Of a stretch of 9,097 bases of DNA, positions 1 to 6,297 are shown piece by piece. The stretch spans positions 1 through 9,097 of the forward strand of contig DPVY01000304.1 of NCBI GenBank assembly GCA_003527965.1. Direction: 5' to 3'. Each line of letters starts with the position of its first letter. Position 1 is the first letter of the stretch. Below the pieces are notes generated by a model. That model made no database searches. It was not told the origin of the DNA and worked only from the letters and a program-made list of their open reading frames with translations. Source of the stretch: Fidelibacterota bacterium. Its GTDB lineage: Bacteria; Fidelibacterota; UBA2242. The position numbers and the translations under genes are program-made.

Positions 1-64
1 TGGAGCATCTGCCGCTGAACGGTAAGAAAAATTAATAAAAAATGACAAAAGCATGAAAAAACTC

Positions 65-93
65 TTTACACTAAAGCAAAACACAACTATATT
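65..93 (+). promoter_or_regulatory. Probable sigma70-type promoter of the aromatic operon
   Basis: A -35 box TTTACA (65-70) and a -10 box TATATT (88-93) are separated by exactly 17 nt. Each matches its consensus at 5 of 6 positions. Transcription would start near 99-101, directly before the leader ORF and about 165 nt before tyrA. This is the best promoter-like sequence ahead of the operon, and it makes the terminator at 212-246 part of the transcribed leader. The call rests on motif match and position only. Confidence 0.65.
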
Positions 94-101
94 TAGCCAG
101 T

Positions 102-188
102 ATGAAGACGAACCGAAAAAATATGACCAACTTTTTTAGCTACTATTTTAGTGGGTATAACCGCTCGGGTCCGTCGATTCTGAATTAG
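102..188 (+). CDS. Phe/Tyr-rich leader peptide of the aromatic operon attenuator
   Basis: A 28-codon ORF reads MKTNRKNMTNFFSYYFSGYN and then RSGPSILN, ending at TAG 186-188. Codons at 132-158 encode F-F-S-Y-Y-F-S-G-Y, so six of nine consecutive residues are Phe or Tyr. This is the signature of a leader peptide whose translation rate reports charged tRNA-Phe and tRNA-Tyr. It lies between the promoter and a terminator hairpin, ahead of the Tyr/Phe pathway genes. A ribosome waiting at the Phe/Tyr codons would leave 168-180 largely free, while one at the stop codon would cover it. The start is uncertain. ATG 102 would sit within about 3 nt of the predicted transcript start, and ATG 123 would give a 21-residue peptide. 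Neither has a strong Shine-Dalgarno. The peptide itself probably has no function after translation. Confidence 0.8.
   Translation: MKTNRKNMTNFFSYYFSGYNRSGPSILN
107..175 (+). promoter_or_regulatory. Possible early (1:2) hairpin of the attenuator
   Basis: GACGAACC (107-114) can pair with GGTCCGTC (168-175) at 7 of 8 positions, with one A-C mismatch. The pairing encloses the Phe/Tyr codons. It would sequester the antiterminator arm when the leader is not being translated, as the 1:2 structure does in trp-type attenuators. The loop is long (53 nt), so its stability is uncertain. Confidence 0.4.
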
Positions 189-222
189 TAAGATAAGCAA
201 AAAAGAATATGAATCGCGGGCC
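168..222 (+). promoter_or_regulatory. Antiterminator pairing of the Phe/Tyr attenuator
   Basis: GGTCCGTCGATTC (168-180), the last sense codons of the leader ORF, is complementary to GAATCGCGGGCC (211-222). There are 12 pairs, with one bulged T (174) and one G-U pair. The second strand contains the whole 5' arm of the terminator (212-220), so the two structures exclude each other. The first strand begins about 10 nt after the last Tyr codon and ends before the stop codon, which is the spacing needed for a stalled ribosome to favour antitermination. Confidence 0.75.
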
Positions 223-246
223 TCAAAAAGACCCGCGATTTTTTTT
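212..246 (+). terminator. Rho-independent terminator (attenuator) before tyrA
   Basis: AATCGCGGG (212-220) pairs perfectly with CCCGCGATT (232-240) around an 11-nt loop. It is followed by a T run that extends through 246. It lies 20 nt before tyrA and after the leader ORF, so it acts inside the operon transcript. Without the antiterminator at 168-222 it should end transcription before the structural genes. It is not obviously the terminator of an upstream gene, because the best promoter lies before it. Confidence 0.85.
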
Positions 247-266
247 GGGAGTTTTGGAGTGCATTA

Positions 267-1376
267 ATGAAAAAACTGGAAAAATTGAGAGAGAATGTTC
301 AACAGATTGACCGCGATATCATCCGCATGATCGGAAAGCGTATAGAGCTGACCCGCGCAATCGGCAAAGTGAAAAAAAATGCCGGTTTGCCATTATTGAA
401 CTACCAGGTAGAGAAAGCCGTGATCGAAAATGCCCGTGCGGTTGCAGATGATTTCCAATTGTCTCCGGATTTTATAAAATCCGTAATGCAACTACTGATC
501 GGCGAATCCCGAACACAGCAAGAACATCTACATTATTCCGGCTATTGCGGAGACAAAGAGATTATCCTGATTATTGGCGGATTGGGTGAAATGGGACGCT
601 GGCTGGCGAATTTTTTCGAGAACCAGGGGCATGAGGTGTTAATCTATGACATTTGTAAAGCAGCATCGGAATTTCAAGTAGCCGCAACACTCGCTGAAGG
701 TCTGCAGCGCGCCAGTTGTGCGGTAATCTCGGCCTCTCTGGATGTTGTCCCGGAGATAATCGATCAGATTGTTGCATTAAATTTTAAAGGTTTGATTTTT
801 GACATTGCGAGTATAAAAAGTCATCTGATTGAACCGATTGAGAGAGCAAAACAAAAAGGCGCACTGATTACGAGCATTCATCCCATGTTCGGACCCGGAA
901 CCCGCACACTTTCCGATAAAGCAGTCTGTTTTTGTGATTGCGGGAACGCCAGGGCGCTGGAACGATCCAAAGATTTCTTTAGAGAAACGGCGGTACGCAG
1001 TGTCGATCTGGCGCTCGAGTCTCACGATAAAGCGATTTCCTATATCCTGGGATTGTCGCACATTATCAATATAATTTTTATGGATGTTTTATCGAAGAGC
1101 GGTTTGCGGTATTCCGATTTGAAAGAGATCGCCAGTACGACTTTTTTATCTCAGATGATCACCGCAACCAGTGTAATTAATGAAAACCCGGATCTTTATT
1201 TCCTGATTCAGAAATATAACCCCTTCAATAAAGAGATTTATGAGCAGATGAAAGATGCAATGACGGCAACGATTGATAGTATTATCCATAACCGCCGGGA
1301 CATCTTTGCCCGCAGTATGTTGGAATCTAAAGAGTGGTTGAGCGAACCGGAAAATCAAGAGAGGAGTTCAGATTGA
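267..1376 (+). CDS. tyrA: Bifunctional chorismate mutase / prephenate dehydrogenase (T-protein)
   Basis: This cytoplasmic enzyme is predicted to convert chorismate to prephenate and then, with NAD(P)+, to 4-hydroxyphenylpyruvate on the tyrosine branch. Residues 1-90 are an AroQ-type chorismate mutase: R8, R25, K36, E49, S81 and Q85 fall where E. coli has R11, R28, K39, E52, S84 and Q88. The residue at the R51 position is V48, which is unusual. Residues about 98-369 are the dehydrogenase, with a Rossmann motif GGLGEMG (104-110), an acidic D128 after the second strand, and SIHPMFGPG (203-211) containing the probable catalytic H205. At 369 residues it is close to the E. coli T-protein. ATG 267 follows GGAG (256-259) by 7 nt. 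It is the first structural gene after the attenuator. Prephenate versus arogenate preference cannot be read here. Confidence 0.93.
   Translation: MKKLEKLRENVQQIDRDIIRMIGKRIELTRAIGKVKKNAGLPLLNYQVEKAVIENARAVADDFQLSPDFIKSVMQLLIGESRTQQEHLHYSGYCGDKEIILIIGGLGEMGRWLANFFENQGHEVLIYDICKAASEFQVAATLAEGLQRASCAVISASLDVVPEIIDQIVALNFKGLIFDIASIKSHLIEPIERAKQKGALITSIHPMFGPGTRTLSDKAVCFCDCGNARALERSKDFFRETAVRSVDLALESHDKAISYILGLSHIINIIFMDVLSKSGLRYSDLKEIASTTFLSQMITATSVINENPDLYFLIQKYNPFNKEIYEQMKDAMTATIDSIIHNRRDIFARSMLESKEWLSEPENQERSSD
1361..1366 (+). promoter_or_regulatory. Ribosome binding site that fixes a TTG start for aroE
   Basis: GAGGAG lies 6 nt before TTG 1373-1375 and inside the end of tyrA. It supports the TTG start over the upstream in-frame GTG at 1334, which has no comparable site. 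From TTG, the family's conserved residues fall at their usual numbers. Confidence 0.75.
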
Positions 1377-2149
1377 TCATCACCGGTATTATCGGATACC
1401 CTTTGGATATGACGCTTTCGCCAAAGATGCACAGGGCTGCATTTGAGGCTCAGAAAATTAATGGCGCCTACCTTGAGATACCTGTCGAACCCGCCCGGTT
1501 AAAAGAGGTTTTAGACAGTCTCCAAAAAATCGGTTGCAGGGGAGTCAACGTTACAAACCCACATAAAGAAACGTTATTGCCCCTTCTCACCAAAATGTCT
1601 AAAGAGGTAAAAGAGGTCGGCGCCGTAAATACCATTGTTTTTGATAGCACCGACATTATCGGTTACAATACTGATATTTTCGGATTGGAAGCATTATTCA
1701 ACAAGATAAATTATGAAATCGGCGGAAAAAATATTTTTCTGTTAGGCGCCGGCGGCGTAGCCCGGGCAGCGGCTTATGTCATTCGCTCACACGCCCCAAA
1801 GACCTTTTTTATGACAAACAGAAATTTCCAAAAAGCTCAACAACTGGCTCAAAAGTTTAGCGCCACTGCCGTAAAAACGAATCTTATCTCCCCGCTTCTA
1901 AATTCTGCAGATATGGTAATAAATGCTACCTCCGTAGATCTTCAGGACGATGTAACTCCTTTCATGCAAAAGGGTTCGTTTTATTTGGACCTTAACTATA
2001 AATTCCGTCACAAAAATAAAGTTGGTATAACAATGGTCAATGGTCTGGAAATGTTAGTCCATCAAGGCGCTAAAGCCTATTCTCTCTGGACCGGACAAGA
2101 GGCTCCCGTTGACGTAATGAAACAAGCATTAGGATTGAACCATGATTAG
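1373..2149 (+). CDS. aroE: Shikimate dehydrogenase (NADP+)
   Basis: AroE reduces 3-dehydroshikimate to shikimate with NADPH, the fourth step of the shikimate pathway. From the TTG start it has 258 residues, normal for the family. The N-terminal substrate domain carries GYPLDMTLSP (8-17). T14 and S16 replace the usual Ser-x-Ser pair that holds the shikimate carboxylate. NVTNPHKE follows, with the catalytic K65, then NTD with D101. The NADP domain shows GAGGVARA (125-132) and an N-R pair (149-150) suited to the 2'-phosphate. The C-terminal GLEMLVHQGAKA carries the conserved Gln. The TTG start overlaps the tyrA TGA by 4 nt, implying translational coupling, and the 3' end overlaps aroC by 8 nt. 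The Thr-for-Ser change is mild and should keep function. Confidence 0.95.
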   Translation: MIITGIIGYPLDMTLSPKMHRAAFEAQKINGAYLEIPVEPARLKEVLDSLQKIGCRGVNVTNPHKETLLPLLTKMSKEVKEVGAVNTIVFDSTDIIGYNTDIFGLEALFNKINYEIGGKNIFLLGAGGVARAAAYVIRSHAPKTFFMTNRNFQKAQQLAQKFSATAVKTNLISPLLNSADMVINATSVDLQDDVTPFMQKGSFYLDLNYKFRHKNKVGITMVNGLEMLVHQGAKAYSLWTGQEAPVDVMKQALGLNHD

Positions 2150-3272
2150 AATGTTAACTGCAGGCGAATCCCACGGCAAAGGACTCAGTGTTATTATTGA
2201 TGGTTTCCCGGCCGGAATGACGGTAGACGTAGCTTTTATCAATGCCGAGCTCAATCGCCGTCAAAAGGGCTACGGACGTGGAAAACGCATGCAGATAGAA
2301 TCCGACGAAGTAGAAATTTTGTCCGGTGTGCGGAATGCTAAGACCATCGGCTCGCCAATTTCCCTGTGGATCAAAAACCGTGATTATGGGAATTGGTCAG
2401 GGCGTATGAATACTGGTCCGCTGGAGACAGATAAACCTGTTACGGCTCCACGCCCCGGTCATGCCGATCTGACGGGCATTCAGAAATTCGGTCTGTCTGA
2501 TGTACGCGATGTGCTGGAGCGCGCTTCCGCCCGGGAAACAGCAGGGCGAGTTGCCGCCGGGGCATTGTGTAAGCAGCTGCTGAAACAGTTCGACATTAGA
2601 ATATTTTCCCATACGATCGCCATTGGTTCCATAATGGCTGAAAATACAACCCGCAGTGAGGAAGAAACGGAATCTTCAGCGCTGCGTTGCAGAGATGCGA
2701 AACAGGAAGCGGAAATGATGCTGTCGATTGAAAATGCCGGAGCCACGGGAAATACTTTGGGTGGCATTTCCGAAATTGTCGCCAAAAATATTTGCCCCGG
2801 TCTGGGTACTTATGCTCAGTGGAATCGACGTCTCGATGCCCGGATTGCCGAAGCGTTAATGTCGATACCTTCAGTAAAGGGCGTTTTTATCGGGGATGAA
2901 GATATTAGTTTACGACCGGGCTCGGAAGCTCAGGATGAAATTGACTATAAACCATCTGAAGGGTTTTATAGAAAGAGCAATCACGCCGGTGGCGTCGAAG
3001 GAGGCATGAGCAATGGCGAGGACCTGGTGGTTCGAATTCATGTAAAGCCATTGCCCTCCCTTGGGCGTCCACTAAAATCGGTGGATATAATAAGCAAAAA
3101 GAGTGTGTGCGCCCAAAAGGAACGGGCTGACGTCTGTGTTGTTCCGGCAGCCGGAGTGGTCGGTGAGGCAATGTTGGCGTTTGTACTAACCCAGGCTCTG
3201 ACTGATAAATTTGGCGGCGATTCCATTGACGATATTAAAACAAATTATCAACAATACCTGAAAAGACTATGA
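2142..3272 (+). CDS. aroC: Chorismate synthase
   Basis: AroC removes phosphate from EPSP to make chorismate, the last common step, and needs reduced FMN. The 376-residue protein has all family signatures. These are GESHG (8-12) with catalytic H11, the basic RRQKGYGRGKRM (39-50), RPGHADLTG with the second catalytic H107, ERASARETAGR (126-136), and HAGGVEGGMSNG (281-292) near the flavin and substrate site. The start at ATG 2142 lies within the end of aroE and follows AGGA (2131-2134). Its stop overlaps the aroKB start as ATGA. No separate flavin reductase domain is present, so FMN reduction must come from elsewhere in the cell. Confidence 0.97.
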   Translation: MIRMLTAGESHGKGLSVIIDGFPAGMTVDVAFINAELNRRQKGYGRGKRMQIESDEVEILSGVRNAKTIGSPISLWIKNRDYGNWSGRMNTGPLETDKPVTAPRPGHADLTGIQKFGLSDVRDVLERASARETAGRVAAGALCKQLLKQFDIRIFSHTIAIGSIMAENTTRSEEETESSALRCRDAKQEAEMMLSIENAGATGNTLGGISEIVAKNICPGLGTYAQWNRRLDARIAEALMSIPSVKGVFIGDEDISLRPGSEAQDEIDYKPSEGFYRKSNHAGGVEGGMSNGEDLVVRIHVKPLPSLGRPLKSVDIISKKSVCAQKERADVCVVPAAGVVGEAMLAFVLTQALTDKFGGDSIDDIKTNYQQYLKRL

Positions 3273-4864
3273 ACAATATTTTTCTGATCGGATTCATGGG
3301 CAGCGGCAAAGACAGCGTGGGTCGGGAAATCGCCCGGCGGTCGGGTTTGACCTTTCTCTCCAGCGACGCAATGATCGAGCTGTCTGAAGGTCAAACGATC
3401 GGCGCCATTTTTTCTAAAAAAGGCGAAGCCGGCTTCCGGCGCCTGGAAAAACGAGCCTTGCGCTCCATTAAAAGACTTCAGAACGTTGTCATCGCCACGG
3501 GCGGCGGATTGGTGATCGATGAGAAAAATCGCCGACTACTGTCCCGGATAGGAACGGTTATTCACCTCGCGGTGGACTCCGACACAGTGAAACAGCGTCT
3601 GCGCAATGATCGGTCACGACCATTATTAAAAGAATGGAACGCCGTTGAGCGATTGCTGTCCGAACGTAAAGGCATATATGATTTTGCCGATGTGGTAGTT
3701 GAGACAAGCACAAAAACTCCCGGGCAGATTGCCGAAACTATTCTTTCAAAAGTAAAAATAAAAGAGCCCCAAAAGACCGCCTCAACACCGGGGATTATCG
3801 ACGTAAAAACTCCCACCGCAGATTACAAGGTCGCTATTGGTGAAGATGCGGTGACTCGATTAGCAGAGTTCCTGCCGTTTAAACCAAAACGCTGCGCCAT
3901 TATCAGTAATCCACTGGCAGCGGCGCTATATCTCGACACGGTGACGGATCAGTTGAATAAAGACGGGGTAGAAGCTGTTCCGGTAATTATTCCCGATGGT
4001 GAGCAATATAAAAACTTGAAAACGGTATCAATGATTTACGATGTTTTGCTGAGCCATCATTTTGACCGTTCGGATTTGCTGATCGGACGAGGGGGCGGAG
4101 TAATTACCGATATTGCCGGCTTCGTTGCAGCGACCCTGAAACGGGGTTGCCGGCTCATTCATATACCCACAACACTGTTGGCTCAGGTTGACGCCGGCAT
4201 TGGTGGCAAGACCGGAGTCAATCATTCCCGGGGGAAAAATCTGATCGGCAGTTTCTATCAGCCTGAGTTGGTCCTGGCTGATATTAATTTTTTACAAACC
4301 TTACCCGACCGGGAATTTCGTAACGCCTTGGCAGAAGTCATAAAAATTGCAATGATCAGGGATAAGGAATATTTTGAGATATTGGAAAATCATCACGATC
4401 AGATTCTGGCCAGGGACCCGCAACTGCTGCAGGAAATCGTTACCCGGGCTATCCGGCTAAAACGGGATATCATACAGGCGGATGAAAAAGAGCTAAACGA
4501 TCAGCGGGCGCTTTTGAATTTTGGACATACTGTCGGGCATGTTTTCGAAGCCGCCAGCCGCTTCAGAGGTTTAAAACACGGCGAAGCGGTAGCCATAGGA
4601 ATGGTTTGGGAAGCCCGCTTTGCCGGTCAATTCAGCGGTATTGATGAATCGGATATTCGGCGACTGGTATCGTTGATCGACGGTTATGGATTACCGGTTG
4701 AATTTCGCAGGAAATTATCTGCCGATCTGGTACAGCGCTACATTATCCAGGATAAAAAAGTACGCAATGGCAAACTCAATCTGCCGGTGGTCAGCGCTAT
4801 CGGCAAATGTCACATAAAGGAGATTGAATGGGAACAATTCTTATCATTCATGGACCAAATTTAA
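3269..4864 (+). CDS. aroKB: Bifunctional shikimate kinase / 3-dehydroquinate synthase fusion
   Basis: One 531-residue protein joins step five (shikimate to shikimate-3-phosphate, ATP) to step two (DAHP to 3-dehydroquinate). Residues 1-165 are the kinase, with a P-loop GFMGSGKDS (8-16), D33, R57, GGG (78-80), the lid RSRPLL (115-120) and R133. The P-loop residue after K14 is Asp instead of Ser/Thr, and the first Asp of the usual D-x-D is S31, an apparent exchange of the two magnesium-side residues. Residues 166-180 look like a linker. Residues 181-531 are the synthase, with an NAD-binding GRGGGVITDIAG (273-284) and IPTTLLAQVDAGIGGKT (299-315). The probable zinc ligands are E356, H420 (NFGHTVGH) and H437 (LKHGEA). 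The same fusion is known in Thermotoga. The 3' end overlaps aroQ by 37 nt. Confidence 0.96.
   Translation: MNNIFLIGFMGSGKDSVGREIARRSGLTFLSSDAMIELSEGQTIGAIFSKKGEAGFRRLEKRALRSIKRLQNVVIATGGGLVIDEKNRRLLSRIGTVIHLAVDSDTVKQRLRNDRSRPLLKEWNAVERLLSERKGIYDFADVVVETSTKTPGQIAETILSKVKIKEPQKTASTPGIIDVKTPTADYKVAIGEDAVTRLAEFLPFKPKRCAIISNPLAAALYLDTVTDQLNKDGVEAVPVIIPDGEQYKNLKTVSMIYDVLLSHHFDRSDLLIGRGGGVITDIAGFVAATLKRGCRLIHIPTTLLAQVDAGIGGKTGVNHSRGKNLIGSFYQPELVLADINFLQTLPDREFRNALAEVIKIAMIRDKEYFEILENHHDQILARDPQLLQEIVTRAIRLKRDIIQADEKELNDQRALLNFGHTVGHVFEAASRFRGLKHGEAVAIGMVWEARFAGQFSGIDESDIRRLVSLIDGYGLPVEFRRKLSADLVQRYIIQDKKVRNGKLNLPVVSAIGKCHIKEIEWEQFLSFMDQI
4817..4822 (+). promoter_or_regulatory. Ribosome binding site for aroQ inside aroKB
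   Basis: AAGGAG lies 5 nt before ATG 4828, within the last codons of aroKB. It supports the aroQ start in the overlapping frame and shows that the 37-nt overlap is real. Confidence 0.8.
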
Positions 4865-5256
4865 ATCTGCTCGGTAAACGGAAACCGGGGGTTTACGGCA
4901 CATTAACTCTCGACGAGATCAACCGAAAGATCCGGGAATATGCCGATTCTAAAGGTATTTCCGTCGATATCAGACAATCAAATCATGAAGGTGACATTAT
5001 CGATGCCATTCAGCAATCAGGAGGGATGACCGGGATTATATTAAACCCCGGTGGTTTTACTCACACATCGGTGGCTATTCGCGATGCTGTGGAGGCGGTG
5101 GCTGTACCGGTCATTGAAGTACATTTGAGCAATATTTACAGCCGGGAACCTTTCCGTCAGAAATCATTGATTGCGCCCCTGTGCCGTGGGCAGATCAGCG
5201 GGTTGGGCTGGCAAGGCTATATCTTGGCATTAGAATATTTTTTAAAAAACAATTGA
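4828..5256 (+). CDS. aroQ: Type II 3-dehydroquinate dehydratase
   Basis: AroQ dehydrates 3-dehydroquinate to 3-dehydroshikimate, step three of the pathway. Type II enzymes are small and normally dodecameric, and the 142 residues here are the usual length. HGPNLN (8-13) holds the active-site Asn, R18 and the catalytic Y23 (GVYG) sit on the flexible lid, and NHEGD and EVHLSN carry the two active-site histidines. NPGGFTHTS is also conserved. The first 12 codons, including that Asn, overlap the end of aroKB in another frame. The start has a strong site 5 nt upstream, so the overlap is not a misannotated start. It is followed by a 26-nt gap before aroF. Confidence 0.96.
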   Translation: MGTILIIHGPNLNLLGKRKPGVYGTLTLDEINRKIREYADSKGISVDIRQSNHEGDIIDAIQQSGGMTGIILNPGGFTHTSVAIRDAVEAVAVPVIEVHLSNIYSREPFRQKSLIAPLCRGQISGLGWQGYILALEYFLKNN

Positions 5257-5282
5257 TTATAAATCAAGGAGCAAAGAATTTT

Positions 5283-6296
5283 ATGTTAATTACAATGAAT
5301 GATTCAGCAACAGAAAAAGAGATAAAGCGGGTCACTAAACTTATCGAGGAAATGGGCGGAAATGTCCACCATATTTCTGACGGACAGGAGGTTTCCATGG
5401 GAATTACAGGGAATGAATCGACCCTGCAAGCCGCTGAAATTTCACAGATGCCGGGCGTCAAGAACGTCAATAACATTGGCAAACCCTATAAACTGGGCAG
5501 CCGGGAAATGAAAGCCAAGAATACTATTGTAAAGGTCGGGAACGTGGAAATTGGCGGAAAGGCTCTGGTAATGATTGCCGGTTCCTGTGCCGTGGAGACT
5601 GTGGAAGGCACCAACGAAGGCGGTCGCTTGCTGAAAATGCTGGGCGCCAACCTTCTCAGAGGCGGCGCTTTTAAACCGCGCACATCGCCCTACTCTTTTC
5701 AGGGATTGGGCAAACGGGGGCTGGAAATACTGGCAGACGCCCGTGAATTGATCGGTATGCCGGTTGTCTCTGAAGCCATGGATACCGATAATTTTGACCT
5801 CGTGGAAGAGTATGTGGATCTCATCCAGATCGGCGCCCGCAACATGCAAAATTATTCCCTGCTGAAACGAGCCGGAAAATCCTCCAAACCGATCCTGCTG
5901 AAGCGCGGCATTTCGGCAACGATCAATGAATTTCTACTCGCGGCGGAATATATCATGGCCGGCGGCAATTACAACGTTATTCTCTGCGAACGGGGTATCC
6001 GCACATTTAACGACTACACCCGCTATACCCTGGATATCAGCAGTGTTCCCGAACTGAAACTGTTGTCTCATCTGCCGGTACTTGTGGATCCAAGCCATGC
6101 TTCAGGTCGGCGTGACATGATTATCCCGTTATCCAAGGCAGCCATTGCAGCCGGTGCGGACGGGATCATGGTGGAAGTCCATCCCTTCCCGGACAAAGCG
6201 CTCTCCGATGGCTATCAATCGATCACTTTTGAACATTTTACTGAACTGATGAAGGAACTGCGCACAATCGCCAAAGCCGTCGGTCGGAGTCTATGA
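5283..6296 (+). CDS. aroF: DAHP synthase, type I-beta with N-terminal regulatory domain
   Basis: This enzyme condenses PEP and erythrose-4-phosphate to DAHP, the first committed step. From ATG 5283 it has 337 residues. The metal ligands C102 (GSCAVE), H272 (DPSHASGRRD), E298 (VEVHPFPDKA) and D309 (ALSDG) then carry the same numbers I recall for the Thermotoga maritima enzyme, which supports this start over the longer frame from 5181. GGAFKPRTSPYSFQG (127-141) is the PEP-site signature. Residues 1-65 match the ferredoxin-like (ACT-type) domain that gives Tyr/Phe feedback inhibition in T. maritima, including an HIS-x-GQE stretch (30-36). AAGGAG (5266-5271) lies 11 nt upstream, slightly far. Feedback inhibition is an inference from this similarity. 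The symbol is the generic one for this family. Confidence 0.95.
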   Translation: MLITMNDSATEKEIKRVTKLIEEMGGNVHHISDGQEVSMGITGNESTLQAAEISQMPGVKNVNNIGKPYKLGSREMKAKNTIVKVGNVEIGGKALVMIAGSCAVETVEGTNEGGRLLKMLGANLLRGGAFKPRTSPYSFQGLGKRGLEILADARELIGMPVVSEAMDTDNFDLVEEYVDLIQIGARNMQNYSLLKRAGKSSKPILLKRGISATINEFLLAAEYIMAGGNYNVILCERGIRTFNDYTRYTLDISSVPELKLLSHLPVLVDPSHASGRRDMIIPLSKAAIAAGADGIMVEVHPFPDKALSDGYQSITFEHFTELMKELRTIAKAVGRSL

Positions 6297-6297
6297 T

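Noticed and set aside
1..35. Possible 3' end of an upstream gene
   Set aside because: Two frames reach stops within 35 nt (TAA 23-25 and TAA 33-35), but the fragments are too short to identify a product or choose a frame.
53..139. A 28-codon plus-strand ORF beginning MKKLFTLKQN as an alternative leader peptide
   Set aside because: Its start lies inside or before the predicted promoter (65-93), it has only scattered Phe/Tyr codons, and it ends before the antiterminator arm, so it does not fit the attenuator geometry.
1334..1372. GTG start giving a 13-residue longer AroE
   Set aside because: No ribosome site is suitably placed, and the longer N-terminus shifts conserved residues. GAGGAG before TTG 1373 is the better start.
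5238..5249. TTTTTT-AAAAAA palindrome at the end of aroQ as a terminator
   Set aside because: It is a 12-nt A/T palindrome without a usable loop or GC stem, and it lies within the aroQ coding end inside a tight operon.
5181..5282. 34-residue N-terminal extension of the DAHP synthase frame into aroQ
   Set aside because: ATG 5283 gives family-standard length and metal-ligand numbering. The extension overlaps aroQ and has no recognisable similarity.
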